From Polytrichum commune (taxonomy: Eukaryota > Streptophyta > Polytrichopsida > Polytrichales > Polytrichaceae): a DNA stretch of 64,000 nucleotides. The stretch covers positions 50,084,796-50,148,795 of the forward strand of contig OX485807.1 of the NCBI GenBank assembly GCA_950295325.1, read 5' to 3'. This document shows, one piece after another, positions 48,216-59,450 of this stretch. Position 1 is the stretch's first letter. Each line of letters opens with the position of its first letter. Position numbers and translations under genes: made by a program. Below the pieces are notes generated by a model. It was not told the origin of the DNA. It did no database searches and saw nothing but the letters and a program-made list of their open reading frames with translations.

Positions 48216-49930
48216 GGTCACTCCTTCTTTAATTAATGCATACACATGCGCTCAGGACCTATTTATCGGGGGGGTATTTACGTTGCAAAAAGATTATAAG
48301 GTATGGTATTTTTCAGAATAAAGAAAAATTCTTGTATTTTAATACACCCTATCAGTCATTATAAATCTTGGGGGGAATCACTTTAAAATACCCTATTTTA
48401 TTTATACTATATTTTTTCCTTATATCTAAAGTAACCAATTTTTTTCCTTGGAGCCCAACTATTGTCCATTTTTTTCTTAAACCGCATTTTATTCCATACA
48501 CCCATTTTTCTTTGGTTTTATAAGCGATTTTTTTATTTTTATCATGAAGGACATTTCTCTTCTCACAACCATGCATTGTGAAGTTTAGCCACAATGGTAA
48601 CTCACATGAACTAAATCAAAACAATAAAACTAAGGCAAAGGGATGCAACTAAAGCATTATCTTAGACTGTGAAATAAAGTCAAACAAAGTGCCAAAGTTT
48701 TCCCTCCCAGCACGTGGGTACGTAGAGACCATTAACTCCACATTGGAATCGTTGGTTCAATAACGTCCAAGCAAGCTAGCGTGCGAAGTCATCCATCCAA
48801 GCATTTTCAACAAAAAATTGCAATTTTTCATCCACTAGCACAGACCCTACCCTAGACCTACTACCCCTAGAAATTGTTTGGATGTTGTTTACATGTACTG
48901 ACTAGATAAAAAAAAGGCCACTACATGTGATGGTATTTACATGTAAACATGTTACATTATTTTAAAACTCCCTATATTATATGTACGCTTTTTTGCAAAA
49001 TTTACCCACAATGAATATATTAGACCTTACTTTTTATCGCACATTGTTTCTACAATTTTTGCCAGTGACCTCCCTATGCCTTAAAGATGCCATTTTAAGG
49101 CCCACTGACCTTATCTAAACTCACTTATAACACGTGTTTATGATAACCATCAAGCAATTATCAATCATTTTCATAATTATACGGTCTAAGACGCATGAAG
49201 ATATTTTCTATCACGATGTATGTAAACGCTACAAATTCAACATAATCACAACTTTGAATGCTTTTTGAGTTTAAAATTTTATGAATATGATTACTTGATG
49301 ATGCCTCACAACTTTTTTGGGTAGTTTTAAAGAAAATATTAGAATATTGTTAGAAATCTAGATTTCAAAACTTGGTGGTTAGGCTAGCTACCAAGTCCTA
49401 CATACCTAAGCCTTGGACCCCTTATGTTAGGCAACCTCTCAAAATCCAAGCAAGGAAAGCCCAAGAACTTCTAATAGGGCTCTCTTACCTGCACTGTATG
49501 ATCCACAATTACTAGGAAAGAAGAAAGAAAAGGAATACTAATACTAATACTAATAATAAAAATAAAAATCATTGTTTGATGTGCACTAATATGAATTTGA
49601 GCCCATTTACCTTGTATTGATCATGGTGTTCCACGATGACCCATGATAAGGAGGATGGCCTTTCTCTCGGAGGGTGGGCTCTAGGTGGGGGATATCTAAG
49701 GTGGTATGTCCAGTTTAAGGTAGGTTATGTGTGACATGCATTTGCCGGTTATCAAGTTTTCTTTTATTTAGTATGAGGTAAGCCTAAGGTAAATGAGATG
49801 TTTCATGGCATTTTGGTGCATGGATTTCATTAGCTTTTTGATGATATGTTAGAGGATGCCCAAAGCTTTTAATTTCTCTATTGAGTGATCGGATTGTATG
49901 TGTTGAGGATGGGTGTATTGGTGATGGTGT
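48216..49930. other. AT-rich intergenic DNA, no gene seen
   Basis: No domain or transposon terminus recognised. A small trinucleotide-like tract (ATACTAATACTAATACTAAT) lies at 49536-49555. Confidence 0.4.
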
Positions 49931-50560
49931 GCTTTGATTAATTAGACTTAATTACATTCGAACACTTTGTTAGTTTGAATGTATATAAATACTTGTGGAA
50001 ATAGAAGGCATTAAAAAAACTATTATAAGCTATACATACTTAAACAAAACAATAATTTTGTTCCATTTTAGAATGACAAAGATCCTTTCATTAGTATGTC
50101 ATAAAAATTAAAACCTCGGTGCTAATGAGGGTTTTGTGATATTTTTGACTTTCAAGTTAATTACATGCTTTATTGACAGTCTCACTCCGAAAATGTAATC
50201 CCAATCAATTGCTTAATAAGGCAATGAAAGTGAACATATATATTGGATTTTGGACCTTGAAGATGAAGTGCACTCAATATGGGTTATATGGACAAGCGGC
50301 CTTCAAGAATGCAAGGGTAAATTTGTTTTTCAAAGTCGGGCAGAGCATGTAGCACTTTTTGATTGTGATCAGAAACTTTTTAGATTTGTTTTGTGGGGGT
50401 TGTCCGGAGGTGCCGGTTTGTGGGCCCCGACACCTATCCACCTCCCCCAGAAAGTTAGTAGGGGGAGGGTTAATGCCCGCCATCTGTAACTAGCGGTTGG
50501 GCCTTCTTGATTTACAATCACTTACCTAATAAAACAATTCACCAATTGAACACGTACCCT
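49930..50560 (+). repeat. Family R unit, copy 5
   Basis: Starts within TTAGACTTAATTACATTCGA, contains ILDLEDEVHSIWVIW, LQECKGKFVFQSRAE and CACCTCCCCCAGAAAGTTAG. No TOPLESS-like exon precedes it here. Confidence 0.6.
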
Positions 50561-50587
50561 ATAATACCATATTTAAACCTTTGTGAT

Positions 50588-50914
50588 AAATACATTAAAT
50601 AGTCTTTTTAGTCTTATATGGTATTTTATGTCACTATGGTAACTTCTCGGATGACACTTCTTATGAATAAACTTACAGATGTTGTCATGGATGATGGATG
50701 AGTTCATCCATTGGCCAAAACCCTACCTTCCCTTGTCAGCAGCTTGTGATGAAATATTGCCATGGATGAATCATTCTACATGACTGGTCACTTGGTAAAT
50801 GACAATAATTGCAACACTGTAAATATGTCATTTCAAATAGAATTTACAAGGAATGACAAATAATATTGGGTTAACATGTAGTGTTGGTGACACTGAATAT
50901 CATATTTAGTGTAC
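50588..50914 (+). mobile_element. MITE family M copy, internally deleted
   Basis: ATACATTAAATAGTCTTTTT at the left is a diverged terminus; the right end TGAATATCATATTTAGTGTA is intact. About 40-50 bp are missing near 50890 relative to the 39770 copy. Confidence 0.6.
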
Positions 50915-51569
50915 TGAGGGGCTACCCAACCTTGCAAGTAGCTACCTCATTTATTAGTTACATGCTAACCTCATACATTAGTTACATAGAATGCGGTCAT
51001 AAGGGAGACGGTGGCAGATTTGTTGGTGTCAACGTAGGCTATGCAAGTGACATTTGATGCAAAGGCAATCGTAACTCACCGGGAAATGTTGTCACCAGTA
51101 ATTTTTTTGACTCTATAAGTTTCTGTACAAATCGCACATGCACTCCAAGCATGCAACACAAACTTATCGAACATGAAAAGTTTCATATGCAAATCAACCA
51201 ACTCCCAACCAAAAAGTTCGGTTGAATCAAAAAATAACTCCAATCATGTCCGGGGAGATTTTGGGAAAAAAATTAGATGAGATCCACATGTTTCCAAATC
51301 CAATTGGTTACATGTTGATATCTTCCGGTTATCGTTTTGTTAGTTATCTATAGACTCCTCTGAAATGGTCGATGATTTGCCTAAAGTCTTGAACTTGAAC
51401 CGGTCATTTCTCAAGCCCAACGGGCCCATCTCTCCCTAGCCATGAGTTGGCCCCAGGTGAGAAAGGAGTATGCTATGCTCCACCTTCCAACTGGCACTTT
51501 GGTTTCCTAGTACTTGCAGGTATTATATTCTTTGCTATGTTTTCTTCTAACTTAGGGCCGCTTCACACA

Positions 51570-53180
51570 ATGGTCATCCAAGTCGAGAGGCCACGGGATT
51601 GAATGGCCAAACTTTGTTGAGAGTCCAAAGAAATGGGTTGAAAATAGCCAATAAAATATCAAAATTGGAGCCTTCGGCCGGGCACAGTGTCAAGCCTCCA
51701 CATGCCAAGCCCAAAGTCAAACCTTTGGCCATGAACTCCCATGCCCTCTAGACTTGAACGGCCATAGTGTATGAAACCTCCAAAGGCCAAGCCCAAAGTC
51801 CACAGGAAGAAAGAGCATCCCACTTTATTCCTTGCCCAAAACAACCCCTCCAATCTAACGGCTAAGATCTTCAAGACCAAGATCTAATTTCCGCGAAGTT
51901 CAAGACTTCACGGAAATTCGGATCCTTTCACAGGCACCCAGAGAACTACACAGGCTCAACTTATTAATGTTGAAGCTCTCCCTCCCTTCACCCAAGTTGC
52001 CGGTTGAGGCGTAAGGGTTACCCCATGATTGCCCTACAGCCGTCCATGGCTCAACGGTGCGGATTCATCCCAATGCAATGGCATGCGGGCCCATGGGGTT
52101 TCCCGGCCTTCAGAGCCAGAAGCTGGGGACTTCGCAGCACTGGCCTAAGCCTCCTTCCATGTATGTATGGTAACGGAGGCCCAATTCAGTGACTTGTCTA
52201 AAACAAACACCTACTATATTTGAGTGGTGTGTGGTTACGGTAGGCACACCTTAAACCGAGAAGTTAAGGTATTCGATATACATGTGGCAGCTGTATGAAC
52301 CCAAAAGAACTATTTCCATGTATAGAAAAAAAAACCAAACCCCAATGTTATAATAAATATCAATTCTTGAAGTGAAAATTGGAGCCTTCGGCCGGGCACA
52401 GTGTCAAGCCTCCACATGCCAAGCCCAAAGTCCACAAGAAGAAGCTAGGAGCATCCCAGTTTATTCCTTGCCCAAAACAACCCCTCCAATCTAACGGTCA
52501 AGATGTTGTCAATGCTTGATTATTTTATGAAGAAAAAATCGACGGCCTCTCAACCATAGTTTGGGTTTCAATTCCCGTCCAACCCAAACTTCCTTTGAGA
52601 GTCCATCGCCTTGGTCAAAAAGTAGGCATTTATATTGCAACGGCCTTTCGACTTTAGCCAATAGTTTATCTTATCTTATATTCTCCATTGATGAAGGTTT
52701 GAAGGTTATGGATTATTCCATCATGCATGGTTATCTTTTGAATCACTATATTTGATGAACTATGATGACTATTAGTGGTTTATATGGGGGATGATGTTGT
52801 GAGGACTGTTGTCCATTTTGGTTGTTTATTAGGATGAACCTCATATAAATCATTGTTACAACTTGACTCATAAGTAAATGCATTCCAGCATGATGTACAA
52901 TAATCCCAACAAGTTTGAAGAATAAGAACTCAATATATTACCTGAAAATCACAATCTCAAATCTACTAACTCGAATTTGATCCAAAAATATGTGCTCCTT
53001 TGAACGCTTTTCTTTGAGAAAGATATGAAGGAAGATGTGGACTCCCTATACACTTTTAGCTTCACATACATGTAGCATTCCAGGTCAATTTACCACTGTT
53101 GTGAGGCCACTGTGGTGAGTGGGCGATAATCCAAATAAACTGCAAGCTTAGCTTTGGGAAGTCACCTTTAGGTCCTACTA
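51570..53180. repeat. Local duplication block 2 (partner 46560-47758)
   Basis: Two adjoining partial copies (51655-51870 and 52375-52520) of the GCCAAGCCCAAAGTC repeat, each starting TTGGAGCCTTCGGCCGGGCA, then a stretch collinear with 47000-47758. The stretch 51890-52370 between them is unlike block 1. Confidence 0.55.
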
Positions 53181-54235
53181 CAGTCTAACCTCGTTAGTAC
53201 GACACCCTGGATATTATGACACATTATTGCGCAACCAAACTTTTTTAGTTCAAAACTCCTCCTTTTATACGATGATGAACACTTAATAGTATGACATTTA
53301 GAATCTTTGTTTTGTCATATTAAAGAGGTAACGAATGCTAAAATTCTTTTCATCTATGTTATGTACATTTGAAGTACATTTGTTTTCATTTGGGAACTAC
53401 TTGGGAATTTCACTTGTCATCGGGAACTTAATGATAATTAGGGTTACTAGTGTAGAATGAACTTGGTTAGGGTTAGAGTCACCTCGTTCTTATTCTTTTG
53501 TCAGATTATGAGCCTAAAGATGTTTACAACATGGATGAGATTGGACTGTGTTTTAGAGCACATCTTAATAAAACATGCACAAGGGAAGTTACAAAAGAAG
53601 CGTGTAACATTTGCTCTTGCTGTTAATTCACTTGGGACTGATAAGTTGAAGTTGCTAATGATTTATATGTCTAAGCAACCACGATGTTTTCGAGGGTGGC
53701 AACCTCGTGAGTATGTTTGGTGGCACTCAAATAAAACAACTTGGATGTAGGGGGATATATTTGAAGCTTAGATTTTGTAGCTCAACAATCAGTTCAAAGG
53801 CCAAAATCGAAAGGTGATTATGATTTTGGATATTACATCTTCACATGTTATAAGCTCTGCCAAAGTTGGTAAGTTTCGTGGATTTTCAACCTTGGAATCG
53901 AGCAACATTTGGTATTCGTTCCTCCCAATGTTACAATTGTAGTTCAACCCTTGGATCAAGGTATAATAGCATCTTTGAAAACTCAGTACAAGAATAAACT
54001 TTTGCAGTGAGTTTTATCACAATATGATGATGCTACATCAAAGGACTTAAGGAAGGTGGCGCCCAACATCAAACAGGTCATCATGTGGAGTTATGAAGCA
54101 TAGAGTGAGTTGGATGTACATATAGTCATGAATTATTGGAGGATTGCGCATATATTACCTGCAACATGGAATGTTGACTTTGCCCTAGTTGATGAAAGGG
54201 GGAAGAATAGAATGCATCTTTGAAAATTCAGTACA
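53181..54235 (+). mobile_element. Pogo/Tigger-like transposase pseudogene, copy 2
   Basis: TA precedes CAGTCTAACCTCGTTAGTAC. The frame reads a first-aspartate block (VYNMDEIGL-like, with an indel), then KRVTFALAVNSLGTDKLKLL and KQPRCFRGW, then VIMILDITSSH where LDN is expected, then PPNVTIVVQPLDQGIIASLK. This is the order of a CENP-B/pogo DDE domain. A TAG after TTWM and several shifts show it is dead. The right terminus was not found. A 45-bp segment at 53968-54012 is repeated at 54208-54253. Confidence 0.8.
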
Positions 54236-54261
54236 GGAATAATCTTTTGCAGTGAGTCACT

Positions 54262-54513
54262 GTAACTGTCACTCACAAAGTGATTTTTCATCCAAATATC
54301 AACCATCCATGACAATAATATTTCATTTCCGAATTGTGAGGATGCAAAATATACCAAACGTTGTTTCAATAAATGGCAAATTTGGATGGACTAAAATAAT
54401 TTGGGATGAAAGCACTTACTATAGCAAACTTACTCACAAGAAATGTCATGAGGACAATTACCAGAGTGGCATAAAATAGCATATGAAAGTGCATCCAATA
54501 TATGGTGTAGTAT
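54262..54513 (-). mobile_element. MITE family M, partial inverted copy
   Basis: Matches 33595-33846 almost base for base, including CATATGAAAGTGCATCCAAT. Its first part is replaced by the pogo remnant. Confidence 0.55.
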
Positions 54514-54609
54514 GTTGATGTGGTAGCTATTATACTTATGTGTCCCTACTCAACCCATAATGAAATTCCCACCTCCCGTTCGTTGACGTTTGGAATTCGT
54601 TCTACGCAG

Positions 54610-55160
54610 TGGCACACAAATGTCAAAGGATGGATATTTGACGCTAAGTACTCATGTGACGGTGAGCTTGTGTATGCCGTCTTTGGCGATGGTTCGATTG
54701 GCGTATTTGATGCCACTGCTCGTTTACAACTACATTGTCAAATTACACCATCTGCATACAGCCCAAATGACCTGTCTCCCGTGTACATATACTAATACCC
54801 CAATCCATGCGGAAGTCATTTCCAATTCTTCCTTCTCTGCTAGGCTGCAGTAGAACATAAATTGTTTGTGGCTCTGCAGCATAATATGCAGCAGTTGAAG
54901 CTCTTCGTAAATTCAATGCCGTGCTTGCGATTAGACGGAGTTTGGGATGTTTTGACGCAAATTTTGATTCAACATTTGTGGTTGATGGCAGGATCTGGGA
55001 GATTGTAGCGCATCCTCAAAAGCGCAGCCAATTTGCAATTCATATGCGGGACTTCTTGCTGAGCAATGGTGCCGTATATGTTATTGAGCCATCAAGCTGG
55101 GAGGAGAGTGGGTTTGCAGGGGCAATCAAAGGAGTTGGCAGACAAATTAGGATTAATTAG
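54610..55160 (+). pseudogene. TOPLESS-like last two exons, copy 5
   Basis: Exon 54610-54782 reads KYSCDGELVYAVFGDGSIGV and a LHCQITPSAY block; exon 54992-55160 reads IVAHPQKRSQFAIHMRDFLL and AVYVIEPSSWEESGF to a stop. The join is in phase 2 as at 34127/34387. Upstream exons are absent; pogo and MITE sequence lie there instead. Frame is open, so it could be transcribed from a neighbouring promoter, but a start is lacking. Confidence 0.7.
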
Positions 55161-55179
55161 GATTAATTAGGATTAATTA

Positions 55180-55780
55180 CATTCAATCACACTTTATTAG
55201 TTTGAATGTATATAAATATTTTTGGAAATAGAAGGCATTAACTAAAATATTATAAGCTAAACAATTTTAAAAAAAAACACTAATTTTAGTTCCATTTTAG
55301 AATGACAAAGACCCTTTCAATGGTAAGTCACAAAAATAATAACCTCAATGCTAATGAGGGTTTCATAATTTTTTGACGTCGAAGTTAATTACATGCTTTA
55401 TTGACGGTTTCACTTCGAAAATGAAATCTCAATCAAATTGCTTATTTACTCAATGGATGTGAACATATTTATTGGATTTTGGACCTTGAAGATTAAGTGA
55501 ACTCAATATGGGTTATATGGACAAGCGGCCTTCAAGAATGCAAGGGCAATTTCATTTTTCAAAGTCGGGCAAAGTGGGTAGCAATTCTCGATTAGAATTT
55601 GAATATTTTTAGATTTGTTTTGTGGGGGCTGCCCAAAGGTGCCGGATCGCGGGCCCCGTCCCCTATCCACCTCCCCTACAAGTTCGTAGGGGGAGGGTTA
55701 ACATCCGCCATCTGTAACTAACGGTTGGGCCTTCTTGATTTGCAATTACTTCCCTGATAAAGCAATTCACAAATTGAACA
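55180..55780 (+). repeat. Family R unit, copy 6
   Basis: Same order as copy 1: AGTTTGAATGTATATAAATA, GACAAAGACCCTTTCAATGG, a broken ILDLED frame, CCACCTCCCCTACAAGTTCG, TAACGGTTGGGCCTTC, then a family M MITE. Confidence 0.6.
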
Positions 55781-55817
55781 TAAACCCTATATTACCATAT
55801 TTAAACCTTTTTGATAA

Positions 55818-56190
55818 CTACGCTAAATATGATATTTAGTGTCATATGGTATTTTATGCCACTATGGTAACTTCTCGGATGACACTTCTTATTCATAAGC
55901 TTATAGATGTTGTCATGGATGGTGGATGAGTTCATCCATTGGCCATAACCCTACCTTCTCTTGTCAGCAACTTGTGATGAAATATTGCCATAGATGAATA
56001 AAATTTGGATGAGAGTCTGCTTGGTAGATGACAATAATTGTAACACTGTAAATCTGTCATCCCAAAAAGAATTTACAAGGAATGACAAATAATGTTGGGC
56101 TAACAATAAGTAGTGTTGGTGATACTATACCACGGTTTACAATTAGTATTGAGCAAGACAAATAGGATTGTTACATTGAATATCATATTT
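55818..56190 (+). mobile_element. MITE family M copy, right end truncated
   Basis: CTACGCTAAATATGATATTT at the left; the right end stops at TGAATATCATATTT, where the next fragment begins. Confidence 0.65.
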
Positions 56191-56197
56191 ATGGGAG

Positions 56198-56800
56198 TTG
56201 GATACATTATTGGACACGTGTTCGTGCCGCCTTGGCAGACCTCCACCAAGATAGCCCTCATACTTTGAGGCACGGATTTTGGCCACAAACTTGTGTCGAT
56301 GTACAAGCTTCGGAGGCTTGCCTTATGGAAAATGGAGAGGTTCGTGAGGAGTTTGATATGGACGACCATTACGTTGGGCCTGCTAGTCAACATCCCCCAC
56401 CATCTTTCCGCATTGCAGTGGATTGTCATGAAGGTTATATGCTCATTTTGCGTCCTGGAGACGAGACATAGGAGAAGCCAGTGTGGGTGGCAAGAGCTTT
56501 GGCTAAACCAATTTTACAACTTCCAGCCCTCATTTTCGACAAATACAAGTGGAGTACTACCGACCGACAACACGGAATGAAGATGTGATTCGGCATTATA
56601 CAAGCTAGGACACAAACCAAAACTTTCGGTGGAAGGTGGATTATGAGCACGGTCCATCTTGGGTAGATACAAATTCCATATTCATAGCATGGAAACCACG
56701 GAAAAACCATAGTGGATCAGTGTCCATTCCTCAAAAGTACATAACTTTTGCAAAAGACAACCTTGCTCGGATCGCTCAAGAAGCAACCCACGTTGAATGA
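56198..56800 (+). pseudogene. Broken ORF of a repeat-associated protein (unrecognised)
   Basis: Reading across a TAG at 56469, a frameshift near 56510 and a second TAG near 56608, the fragment reads WTRVRAALADLHQDSPHTLR, ILRPGDET, KPVWVARALAKPI, VEYYRPTTRNEDVI, NFRWKVDYEHGPSW and FIAWKPRK, ending with stop at 56800. The GDE-x-PVWVARA and YYRPT blocks recall a BAH-like or other small beta-rich module, but I am not sure. The decay and its position beside MITEs suggest a transposon-borne or captured gene. Confidence 0.45.
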
Positions 56801-57330
56801 GAAGTTGGTAGGATTGTGTTAGCATGACTATAGTTTGATACGTAATTATAGCAATATAAATTACTCATATGTGTGTTCTTCAAAATTGGGGCAGAGTTTG
56901 GGTAGAACTTACGAATGCTATATTGTTTGGGGTTGGATGAATATCCATTTACTATATTTCAAAAAAAATGTGAAGTTCATCTTATTATTAAGTTTGGGAC
57001 TATATTGTCGATTGAAGAAATATGCATTTATTACATGCACTTTGTATGTTGCAATGTCTATATTCCATTGGACATGCTAATAATAGAAATCATTTTATAT
57101 GTTTTTTGGGTGAAACTTGTTTGGAGTGCTCTACCCAATGTGTTTTTGTTGATGAAGTTGGTGTCGAGTGCTCTACCATATGTGCTTATATCCAAACATC
57201 ATAGATTTGGGATATTAGAACATATAATATATTTGAGATTGTTGACAATATAGTTTTGGGCATCTTCATGTTCTTTGATCCATATATTAATTTGAGACTA
57301 GAGAAAGTCTCAATTTAACGAATATAGTGT
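56801..57330. other. Intergenic, nothing recognised
   Basis: AT-rich with short hydrophobic frames in two phases; no supporting domain or splice structure. Confidence 0.4.
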
Positions 57331-58117
57331 TTCATGTTCATAATCTCTATGTATAATAGAAATATCTATATTCATAACTTCCTTTAATATAATTTATAAT
57401 AAGCATGGAGTGAAAACTATTTAATAAAGAATTGGAATAAATGATTGGGACAAAGCCTCTCATAGCTACGCCAACTTGTTTGGTATTTGGATAGAAAGTT
57501 ATGGTCCATGCTGAGGGGAGTATAATATTAAAAGAATGTAACTTCACTTAAGGATTTCCCATATACATATCATAGGTTGATAATATAATCCACAATCCAT
57601 GTGGGATACGTAAACTTCGAAGATGAAAGCCTTGGTAGTCCTCTTGAATGTATTTGTTTGTATCTTTTGCATAACAACTTCAAAGTTATTCTTGGATGTA
57701 GTTCTTTGTTCCATGTACCAACTTTCTCTAGTTGGACACAATTCCAAATAAATGCATCTTCTTTGTTGAATTAAGGTTCCAAACTTTATTAAGGACATAG
57801 ACTAAGTTTGTAGTATATATTTTGACAATTTTATGTTAATCCATTTTCTTTTGTGATGACTAAGGACAACTTAGAATATAATGGAAACCCCTCCTCTATG
57901 TAATATCATATAGTAGATTATTAACATAAGCTTGAGATTATGCATAAGCTTGTGTAGAGTGCGAATTTATTATTTTTCTGGGCAAGGGTGACCTGAATTA
58001 TAGTAAATTTCCGCAAATTTTGTCTAGAAATAATCCGACGTTCATTTTTAGAATGATTTTTAGTGGGACCTGCCATCAATCAACCCACGGTAATCTCGGC
58101 GGTACTTGGTTGTGGCG

Positions 58118-59113
58118 CAGGGTTCGGGAGGTTTTTGAGCTCAACCAGCTAAAATCTGCCCCTTCACAACTTCTACCGGTTTTTTCACGATTTGATCGGT
58201 TGCAAACTTGTTGCCATTAATTTGGACCGGCCAATATCCTATATTTTTTTTCAAGTGCCGGCTAATTTCCTCTTCATTGTAATGACAACCGGCCAAAAAC
58301 TTGGGCATTGATCAGTAAGCCGGTTTTCCAATGTAGCAAAATTTATATCTACAAACAACATACAACAATAATATGTAATGATATGAACATCCAACAACAA
58401 TGATCGACAATTCATTACATACAAGAAACAACAACAATGATCAAAATTTTATTCATAGTAGGAGTTGAATCTAAAATAACCCATCAACCAGTTGATGGCC
58501 ATGGATCATACCTAGGCCTTAAAACCTCATATTAGATATGGGGCCACAACATGATAAAAGAGTAACCTAACATACCATATTATATACAAAAATGAAATTC
58601 ATCAATCGTTAGAGTCAAAATCAACAGTTTCATCTTCACCTTCAAGAGGAAAATGCCCTGAAAGGTATCTCTGTGGATGTGAAAACAACCATCTAAACTT
58701 CCTCCATAAAGCTATGGCATCCATTAGTACGTTATCAAGATCACCACGAAGATCTTCCATAGACACACATATAATACATTCTAAACACTAGCCGTCAATC
58801 ATGAATTGCAATAATGAAGCAAAAGCTTTGCCTATCCGCCATTCACCAAATCGCTACAAGCCTACAACGAACACATAACCTAAACCCTAGAACTAGAGGA
58901 TATCCGACCCTAGGTGAATCAAACCGGATGAAATCCGCCTATTTTACAATTCATCCGGGTAAAAATCCTCCTCCTCAAAATGGTTGCCAGTTGAAATCCG
59001 TTTTGTTTTTTAAAAACACCGGTTTCGCATCCTCCACTTTCCCAATTCAACTGGACTTTTCACAAAACCAACCAGCCGCCATTACACTAGATACCGGCTC
59101 TCCCCGGACATTG
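58118..59113. mobile_element. Nonautonomous hAT-like element, 996 bp, inserted in copy B only
   Basis: Left end CAGGGTTCGGGAGGTTTTTG and right end, read inverted, CAATGTCCGGGGAGAGCC, matching the ends of the 11233-11892 element. Flanks TTGTGGCG (58110-58117) and CCGTGGCG (59114-59121) correspond to CCGCGGCG in the uninterrupted copy A (near 21757), an 8-bp target duplication altered by C-to-T changes. No transposase. Confidence 0.75.
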
Positions 59114-59124
59114 CCGTGGCGAAC

Positions 59125-59305
59125 ACGGTAGCAGGAAAGTAGCAGGAAATTAGCAAAAATCCAAAAAGCAGGCAAGCCTAGAACCACGGTACCAGGAAAT
59201 TGTAGCAGAATCCGAGAAGAAAACCGCTGAAGAGAACCACGGTAGCAGGAACGTAGCAGAAGCCAAGCAGGAAAGTCTACAAGAGAACCATGGTAGCAGG
59301 AAAGT
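59125..59305 (+). repeat. TAGCAGGAAA array upstream of trihelix exon B
   Basis: At least six GTAGCAGGAAA-like units, matching 21765-21915 with small unit-number differences; ends about 150 bp before the ATG because copy B lacks a 150-bp stretch. Confidence 0.6.
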
Positions 59306-59450
59306 GTAGTAGAAAACGAGAGTGTAATAAGAGAAAACTTCTGTCAATTTCTATTGAAGAGTCTGACATCCTTGCTGCTTAAGATTGTTGTGCGTAATTG
59401 CCCTCTTTCCCCCAACTGCAGCATCTGAATCTTTGTAATGCAAGAGCGCC

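Noticed and set aside
57544..57798. 84-residue minus-strand frame also found at 21215-21469
   Set aside because: Near-identity between the two reflects the segmental duplication; no domain or splice support, so conservation is not evidence of coding.
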